Assembly (NCBI GenBank): GCA_951812925.1
Contig: OX638368.1
Coordinates: 80,706,909 to 80,770,908 of the forward strand
DNA length: 64,000 nt
Reading direction: 5' to 3'
Source of the DNA: Calliopum simillimum
Taxonomy: Eukaryota; Arthropoda; Insecta; Diptera; Lauxaniidae
Positions within the stretch are counted from its first letter, which is position 1. Each line of letters opens with the position of its first letter. This document shows, in pieces, positions 57,250 through 64,000 of the stretch. A program made the position numbers and the translations under genes. The notes beneath the pieces are model-generated. The model saw only the letters and a program-made list of their open reading frames with translations. It was not told the origin of the DNA and searched no databases.

Positions 57250-59075
57250 AATATTCTTCGTTGCCGGAAGAGGGTTAAATGTTTACCGACTCGCACTAAG
57301 GTTACCTCTCCAATATTTCTCTCAAACATACTACCCCTTTTTTCCAACCCTTAACTTTGATAAAAACATCAAAAAAATCCTCATGGCAGCGATGCGAAAA
57401 AAATGTTTACCAACCCCCATTAATTTGTCGTCTTTAATATTTTTTCGAATGCACTTACCCCTTTTATCCACTTCTTGAGGGCACACCCTGACAGACCCCC
57501 ATTAATTTTTCCTCCTCAAAATGAAGGTCGGTGGACATATTTCAATTTTCCGGCAAAGAGGAAATTTTTTTATATTTTTTAAATTTTGTATGGGAGCCCC
57601 CAAAAGGGGTGGATAAAAGGGGTAAGTACATTGGAAAAAAATGTTGAAGACGACAAATTAATGGGTGGGTTGGTAAAAAATTTTTTCGCCTCCTGGCAAT
57701 GAGGATTTTTTTATCAAAATTTTGTATGGGAGCTCCCTTAAGGAGTGGAACAAAGAGAATAGTATTTTCGAGAAAAATGTTGAGGAAAAATTCATGGGGC
57801 TCCGTAAAAATTTTTTTCCTCTCCCGGCAGCGAGGAATTTTTTTCATATTTTTATCAATAAAACACAGTGAGCGAGCTCCTAGGTGTTTTGAGTTTGACT
57901 TTATTGACGACAAAATCGTGGTATGGGGATGTGTTCGTACTCATTTTGGGATTATAAAACTGCTTCAAGTAAAATCGGCTCTGATCGGTTTCGATAGTTA
58001 CAGCCAATTACATGGTTTTTTATTTTCTACTGTAAAGTAACAAAAAAGTTTAAATCAAAATGTCATGGATTCAACACGAAATCATGTAAAATTACTCATA
58101 AGCACTAATGGAATCTAAAAAACAAGGTTCTGAAACCAAACCATTGGTAGTTTATTGCAATTTTGTAAAAAAATTAATTTGTCATAAATTGGCCCAAAAC
58201 CTTTAAAAATAACAAGAATTTAAGTCAAAAGTTATCATTTATAATGGATTTACCGTTTCTAAATCTAAATCCGGTCGCAGAATTGCCTATCGCATATAGT
58301 TTTTGAGATATCCTAACATATAAAAAAAATTAATGACGATTTTTCGTAATTTTTGATGTTATATAATAGGACCAGATAATTGAGAGTCATAAAACCTGAT
58401 ACAGAAGATAAAAGATCCATTCTTTTTCTTTAAAACTCAATTTAAATTACATCAATATCTTTTGTTTTTTTCAAAATATCTTAACCTTAAAAGTTGAAAA
58501 AGAGCTAAAAATCGGTTTTTGGCTATATTTGGGATTAAATATAGGACGAATGAAATTGTTATGCTATTTTGAATTAATTACATTATTTAGTACTATCCTT
58601 AGTCTTCGCAATGAGTCATAAAATGAGCTCATATTGTTTTCCATTAGAAAGCTATGATCATTTTAAAAAGGCATTAAATTTACATTTTCAGGTGAATTTG
58701 TATGAGAGCCCATTTAGAAACAAATGTTGGGGAGAGGAAAATGTAAGGAGTTGCTTATCAGTTTTTCCTTCATAGGGAATTTTCAGGGCGGTTATAATAA
58801 TAATTTATTATTTACTGCACAGTATAAAAGAAAAAAGCATGTAATTGGTTGTAACTTACGAAACCGATCAGCTCCGATTTTACTTGAAGCAGTTTTATAA
58901 TCCTGAAATCTGTGCGAACACATCCCCATACTCCGATTTTGTCGTCAACAAAGTCAAACTCAAAACACGTAGGAGCCCACTGTGAAAAGGGGTTGATATG
59001 TTTGAGAGAAATATTGAAGAGGAAAAATTAATGGGTCGGTGAACGTTTTTTTCCTCTCCCGGCAATGAGGAGTTT
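57250..59075. repeat. Foldback palindrome with GTATGGGAGC units
   Basis: 57262-57345 pairs with 58985-59066 (TTGCCGGAAGAGG, CCAATATTTCTCTCAAACAT) and 57860-58035 pairs with 58815-58985 (GTGTTTTGAGTTTGACTT, CTTCAAGTAAAATCGG). Within 57350-57860 a ~130-base motif with CCTCATGGCAGCGA or GCAATGAGGA and GTATGGGAGC is repeated in both orientations. The spacer 58060-58700 holds the foldback-D core (AAATCCGGTCGCAGAATTGC). Non-coding. Confidence 0.75.
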
Positions 59076-59112
59076 TTAATATGTTTTTTTAGTTTTATTC
59101 AAAAATCCCCAT

Positions 59113-59275
59113 CATTATTATTATATAGTCATATGAAAAAATCGAAAAATCGCTCAAAATCCAATTTGAGGCAAAAAGTTGCAATTTTCAGCATTATAAT
59201 TATAATTATCCAGCTGAAAATTGCAACATTGAGCGATTCTAAGGATTTTGAGCGATATTTCGATTTTTTCATATG
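59113..59275. repeat. Perfect-type hairpin, ~65 bp stem
   Basis: CATATGAAAAAATCGAAAAA, CGCTCAAAATCC and GTTGCAATTTTCAGC pair with their complements at 59205-59266 around a short AT loop. It could be a very short MITE. Confidence 0.8.
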
Positions 59276-59902
59276 GCTATATCTCGGTAACGAGCCGAGA
59301 TATTGTTTTGATGACTTCAGCAATGTTGTAGCTATTGTATAGAAGAAAAAAATGCCGAACAAACTTAACCGAAAAAAATTCATCTAGTGCCTTAAAATCG
59401 CAACAATGACCATAAAATCCTTATAGGTATGAGTCAACTTTGCAAAACGCTCTGGCAGAACTACTTGTTTCGGCGAGTACTTTCGACGCCTTATAACGGA
59501 TTTTAGTTCACCGTCAATGACTTGAAAAATGTTTCCATGTTTTATTTATGGTACAAACTACGTGTAAACGATCAAGAAATTTGTTCATGGAATCCGATTT
59601 GGCTGAAAATTGGCATAAGTAATACATAGTAGCATAGTGAGAAAAATTACTACCAAATATTTGTTCAAAATTTAAAAAAATGGCGGAGATATGGGACTTC
59701 GAAATTTGTAGGTTAGTTTTTTTTTTGAGAAGCTATAACTATAGTTGCATTTATCCAATTCTCAATTTGATGGTGTCAAATGATTTGGCTTGAAACAGGC
59801 TTTAAAATAAAAACTAGCAAAAATTTTTTTAATTTTTTTATGTTTACACTGAAAAAAAATTCAAATTGAGTTTCCCAGAATACGTAATTTTTAATATTTT
59901 TT

Positions 59903-60215
59903 ACAGGGTGCTCCATCTTTTATGTCGGTATGTAAACGCTGAATAACTTTCACATTTACCAACCGATTGATTGCATCAGATATGTTTTGGAAACGTCAAT
60001 TCAGTACAATTTTTGCCATGGATCGCTTCACACCGAATCGACGCTATAACACCCGAGATGCTCGGAAAGGTAATGGCAAACGCAGAAAAAAGGTGTCATT
60101 TTGTAATGCTAATAAAGGTGGCCACTTAATTGATATTGTTTTCAAAAACTAGTCCAAAAAAATTGTAAAGAACCAAACTGAATAAAAATACATCACTTAT
60201 AGAAATCGGTTGCAT
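59903..60215 (+). mobile_element. Miniature Tc1/mariner-type element inserted in family C
   Basis: Left end ACAGGGTGCTCCATC. The opposite arm of the host palindrome (60600-60625) reads AATATTTTTTATTTTTC on the complement, the empty site, so the insert is ~310 bases at a TA-like target. It contains a tiny frame (60018-60152) made of the two ends of a transposase. The right TIR is not recognisable. Confidence 0.65.
60018..60152 (+). pseudogene. Internally deleted transposase: first and last codons only
   Basis: 44 codons. The start MDRFTPNRRYN resembles the N-terminus of a large insect Tc1/mariner-superfamily group that begins M-D-x-F/Y-T-x-x-x-R. The end CNANKGGHLIDIVFKN resembles its usual C-terminus (C-x-x-x-G-G-H-L-x-D-I-I-F). 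Roughly 300 central codons, including all catalytic residues, are missing, with the two ends joined in frame. The ATG at 60018 is preferred because it matches the family start. Cannot be an active transposase. Confidence 0.55.
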
Positions 60216-61329
60216 TTTTCTTACAAAAAAAGCTACAGGTTTAACTTACCAGTCCTTCAAAAATTGGAGTGGGCCTCCCAGTGGTTCTCCAGAAAAACAA
60301 TAAAATGTAGCATCTTCCCCAATTTTTCAGTACATTTTTTTAATTCAAAATTTTTATTAAATAAAATTTTCAAATGCTGAAAATAGTTCATTGACTGTTT
60401 TTTTGCTTGTATAGTACTAATATAAGTACCATCGCACTTTTTTCAAATTCAAATTAACGTTTAATTAAAAATTTCAAATTCAAAAAAATTGCACTGAAAA
60501 ATTGCTGCAAAAGCCACATTTTATTGTATTTCTGGAGAACCACTGGGAGGCCCACTCCAATTTTTGGAGGACTGGTAAGTTACACCTGTAGCTTTTTTTG
60601 TAAGAAAAATAAAAAATATTAAAAATGATGTATTCTGGGAAACTCAATTTGAATTTTTTTTTTTTTTTCAGTGTAAGCAACATAAAAAATTAAAAAAAAT
60701 GTTTGCTAGTTTTTATTTTAAAGCCTGTTTCAAGCCAAATCATTTGACAACATCAAATTGAGAATTGGATAAATGCAACTATAGTTATAGCTTCTCAAAA
60801 AAACTAACCTAAAAATTTCAAAGTCCCATATCTCCACCATTTTTTTAAATTTTGAACCAATATTTGGTAGTAATTTTTCTCACTATGCTACTATTACTTA
60901 TGCCATTTTTCAGCCAAATCAGATTCCATGAACAAATTTCTTGATCATAATCTTTGCCTTTAAAACCTAATTTAAATTATCTTGATATCTTTTTTTTCCT
61001 CAAAGATATCCTAACCTAAAAAGACACAAAAGTGCAAAAAACCCATTTAACCAATATTTCGGTCTATGATATCTCTTGAAAACATGAAGATATAAACATA
61101 ATTTAAATTAGGTTTTAAAGAAAAAGATTGGGACTTTCAAGTACTTTAACCAGATTTGACGAATATGCTACATACACGGTTCTCCGGAACGAGGAATTAA
61201 TCATAGTTTGAGGCACCTCTGATTTTTTTTTTTGTATACCATACCTGATAGTGTTAGCAACAAAATAAAATAATTTTAAAAATCGCAAGTAGGTGCCCCG
61301 CCCCCAAAATGGGCGCAAGTACTCATCTA

Positions 61330-62601
61330 TTGGGTGTACAACTTAAAAACCGGAATTTTTTAGCGAAATTTGATGCTTTATTGTGGAAAAATGTTACAAT
61401 ATATTTTATTCAAAGTATTGTCCATTGGAAGCTACAACATTTCCCCATCTTTCAGGCAATTTATGAATTCCATCCCAAAAAAATTGCGCCGGCTTGGCGG
61501 CCAAAAATGAATCTATCCAATTTCGGATGCCTTGCTCTGATGTGAAGCGTATTCCGGTGAGAGCGTTTTGCATCGAGCGAAATAAATGAAAGTCAGACGG
61601 AGCAAGGTCCGGACTATAAGGCGGGTGAGCCAAAACTTCCCATCCACTATTTTCCAAATAGTTTTTCACGGGTCTTGCAACATGCGGCCGAGCGTTGTCA
61701 TGATGAAAAATTATTGCTTCGTGTCTGGTCGCATTTTCCGGGCGTTTTTCGATGATCGCACGCTTCAAACGTATTAATTGTATTCGGATTGCCTGGCCCG
61801 ATTTCAACAACTCATAATATAACGGCCCCTTCTGATCCCACCAAATACACAGCATAACCTTGGCGCCATGGATATTTGGCTTCGAGGTTGATTTGGCTGG
61901 TTGGCCGGGTTTCACGTATGACTTTTTGCGCTTGGGATTGTCATAATGGATCCATTTTTCATCCCCAGTCACAATCCGATGCAAAAATGATTTGTTTTTA
62001 TGGCGCTCAAGCAGCATTTCAGACATACAGAAGCGCCGTTCAACGTCTCTCGGCTTCAACTCATAGGGGACCCAATTACCTTGCTTCTGAATGTATCCGG
62101 CGGCTTTCAAACGTTTCGAAATGGCTTGCTGAGTCACACCCAACGATTTGGCAAGCTCGTCTTGTGTTTGACACGAATCCTCATCGAGTAGCTTCTCTAA
62201 TTCTTCGTCTTCATACTTTTTTGGCTGTCCTGGGCGTTCTTTGTCTTTGATGTCAAAATCGGCACTTTTGAAGCGTTTAAACCATTCAAAACACTGTGTT
62301 TTTCCTAAAGCATCGTCGCCATAAATTTCTACAAGCAAACTATGACTTTCCGCAGCAGTTTTCTTTGCAAAAAAATGACCCAACAGAACCTCCCGCAAAT
62401 GCTGTCTTTTTCTCCAATTTTCGAAGTTATTCATCGTGAAAAATAATAATGATGCACACAAGATAAAATTGTTTTGTTGACTGATTTTGACAGCTGTCAA
62501 ATGTACCTTCAAAATGACATATATATAAAGTTCGAGCTTTCACGATATTTGTTAGTACGGACATCCACCGTCAAATTCCGGTTTTTAAGTTGTACACCCA
62601 A
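61330..62601 (-). mobile_element. Complete mariner transposon
   Basis: 1,272 bases, with 29-base TIRs that match perfectly (TTGGGTGTACAACTTAAAAA...), flanked by the TA target duplication (61328-61329 and 62602-62603). One uninterrupted transposase gene occupies most of it. Perfect TIRs and an intact gene suggest a young, potentially active copy. Confidence 0.95.
61406..62434 (-). CDS. mariner transposase (DD34D), intact
   Basis: 342 residues from the ATG at 62434; the frame is open further upstream, but this start gives the length normal for mariner (~340-350) and the usual N-terminus (MNNFENWRKRQHLREVLL). Domains: first helix-turn-helix ~1-55 (GKTQCFEWFKRF), second ~89-114 (QDELAKSLGVTQQAISKRL), linker WVPYEL at 121-126, catalytic D158 (TGDEKW), D246 (HHDNARPH) and D281 (YSPDLAPSDFH), with 34 residues between the last two. 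C-terminus GIHKLPERW...GQYFE as in the family. It cuts and pastes the element at TA sites in the nucleus. Subfamily not assigned. Confidence 0.95.
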   Translation of the reverse strand: MNNFENWRKRQHLREVLLGHFFAKKTAAESHSLLVEIYGDDALGKTQCFEWFKRFKSADFDIKDKERPGQPKKYEDEELEKLLDEDSCQTQDELAKSLGVTQQAISKRLKAAGYIQKQGNWVPYELKPRDVERRFCMSEMLLERHKNKSFLHRIVTGDEKWIHYDNPKRKKSYVKPGQPAKSTSKPNIHGAKVMLCIWWDQKGPLYYELLKSGQAIRIQLIRLKRAIIEKRPENATRHEAIIFHHDNARPHVARPVKNYLENSGWEVLAHPPYSPDLAPSDFHLFRSMQNALTGIRFTSEQGIRNWIDSFLAAKPAQFFWDGIHKLPERWGNVVASNGQYFE

Positions 62602-64000
62602 TACTATATAACATTCAGAATTTGCTTGTTTTTTTGTTTATTTGTTTCATGGTTTCAGAATCTATCCAGATAATTTCAATAAAATCCACATAGGGTACTA
62701 CTATGGATCAGAAGGAGGTCTCACATTTGCAAAATAGGCTGTTCCACGCCCCCAAAAACGAAATTTCATCATATCTCTTATATTTTTTGACGCAGGTTAA
62801 TGAGGTTTGGTACACATATAAAGGAAACAACAAAAAATAACATGCATTGAAAAAATGGGTGGTGCCACGCCCACCAAAAAAAAGTCTCAGGCAAATGGGT
62901 GAGATTTGGTGCATATGTAAAAGGCAAAGATTCATTTAACTCTTATGTAGAATTTTACGTTGCCACGCCGCCAATATAAGTAAAAGCGCTGTGGGATATG
63001 CTAGTAAAGTTATCAACAATTCCAAAATTATATGAAAAAATACATTACATAATACAAGATTTTTTATTTATTCCTTTTAATCTTCATTACAAAATTCCAT
63101 TATTTTAAGAATTTTTATTTACTTTAAATGGCGCTCATTGTAATCACAGACTGCTCTAAGAAGTTTAAGGGCATAATTTTTATGAGATGTTATTATCTTG
63201 TAGTTTTTCCAAACGGATGTAAATTCATGATGTGAAGATTCTATTTTTTTACTTTTTTCCCATTTCACTTAATGTGGAGAATATTTTTTACTTTTTCACT
63301 ACCGACACTTTAGCGGACGTTTCTTTATTATGACTATTTAATAAAAACCAATGACAGAAATCGTGACGATATAGAGAAGACTTCTTAGTTTGTAACTAGA
63401 TAAAAGACAAAATTAAATAATGGGAGTGAATTATGGATTTTTAGATTTTATTTCACCAATTTAGATTTAGATTTCAGCCATTTGCTTGATATAGTTTATG
63501 AGAAATGACGATTTTATTTTTGGTGGGAGTAGCATCGCCCATTTTTTCAATGCATGTCATTTTTTTTTTTTTTTTGTTTTCTTCATATGTGTACTAAACC
63601 TCATTAACCTGCGTCAAAAAATGTAAGAGCTATGATGAAATTTCGTTTTTGAGGGCGTGGAATCGCCTATTTTGCAAATGTGAGACCTCCTCCTGATCGA
63701 TAGTAGTACCCTGTGTAGATTTTATTGAAATTATCTGGATAGATTCTGAATCCATAAAACAAATAAACACAAAAACAGGCAAATTCTGAATATTGCGCCC
63801 ATTTTGGGGGCGGGGCACCTACTTGCGATTTTAAAAATTATTTTATTTTGTTGCTAACACAATCAGGTATGGTATAAAAAAAGAAAATCAGAGGTGCCTC
63901 AAATTATGATTAATTCCTCGTTCCGGAGAACCGTGCATAGTTTTATAGCTTCAAAAAATGACAAAAAACAACTTTTTTTGGTTTTTAGGTTAGAATATCT

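Larger units (their letters stand above)
59552..60950. mobile_element. TIR element, family C (long, palindromic copy)
   Basis: Starts TACAAACTACGTGTAAACG. The right arm (60480-60950) is the complement of the left (59552-60450), e.g. AATTACTACCAAATATTTG, GTCCTTCAAAAATTGGAGTG. The final CGTTTACACG part of the right TIR is missing, so that end is truncated where the next palindrome begins. The left arm alone holds a 300-base insertion (59903-60215). Confidence 0.75.
61008..64000. repeat. Foldback palindrome with mariner in one arm
   Basis: 61172-61318 pairs with 63785-63935 (GGTTCTCCGGAACGAGG, GTAGGTGCCCCGCCCCC) and 62625-62885 pairs with 63513-63770 (TTGCAAAATAGGC, GACGCAGGTTAATGAGG). Weaker matching extends to 61008 and the window end. 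The spacer 62890-63510 is featureless. The mariner 61330-62601 lies in the left arm only. Confidence 0.85.

Noticed and set aside
61876..62250. 124-codon plus-strand frame inside the mariner
   Set aside because: Antisense shadow of the intact transposase gene.
1..64000. CRISPR arrays, rRNA, tRNA or bacterial operon signals
   Set aside because: None seen; repeats are eukaryotic transposon and satellite types and no tRNA cloverleaf was recognised by eye.

Overview
The window looks like 64 kb of repeat-dense, AT-rich genome from a higher (brachyceran) fly. The clues are an Osvaldo/Ulysses-like Ty3/gypsy element with a lysine-tRNA-type primer site, a mariner, a Penelope-like element, and four copies of a DINE-1/HINE-like Helentron derivative carrying the GTCY-type microsatellite. 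The species cannot be named from this sequence; a tephritid or another repeat-rich fly would fit. No host protein-coding gene, rRNA or tRNA could be supported. Nearly all of the sequence that can be explained is transposable elements, many forming long palindromes and many inserted inside one another.

Layout. 1-6845: three foldback or inverted-repeat elements, the largest (3105-6845) interrupted by a HINE copy. 6846-17153: sparse, with a second HINE (7669-8400), a TTAA-flanked MITE (9302-10004) and a TA-flanked MITE (15602-16085). 17156-29469: a nested set. A Tc1-like TIR unit encloses a palindromic Tc1 remnant (18837-24413), which encloses a pogo/Tigger-like element (18893-22234), which holds a Helitron 3' end with a minisatellite and another MITE. 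The outer right arm carries a 2.6 kb TTAA-type foldback and a 0.6 kb foldback. 29472-31455: a GAAGC-rich repeat and a third HINE. 31456-44461: a TIR element with iterated ATATCA words, split by an 8.3 kb intact gypsy element (33983-42303, coding on the minus strand). 44623-45975 and 51945-53589: two elements with the same TIR ends but different internal words. 48871-51940: two further TIR elements with tandem arrays. 53779-56226: a truncated Penelope-like element with GIY-YIG endonuclease, inverted terminal segments and hammerhead-like motifs. 56677-64000: a mariner fragment, foldbacks, a miniature transposon whose ORF keeps only the two ends of a transposase, and a complete mariner (61330-62601) inside one arm of a palindrome.

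Three genes appear intact: gypsy gag and pol, linked by a probable -1 frameshift at a G GGA AAC heptamer, and the mariner transposase (342 aa, DD34D). The two gypsy LTRs differ by only two single-base indels that I could find, so that insertion is young. All other coding traces are fragments. Because many insertions sit in one arm of a palindrome, the other arm often shows the empty site, so element boundaries and the order of insertion can be read within this window.
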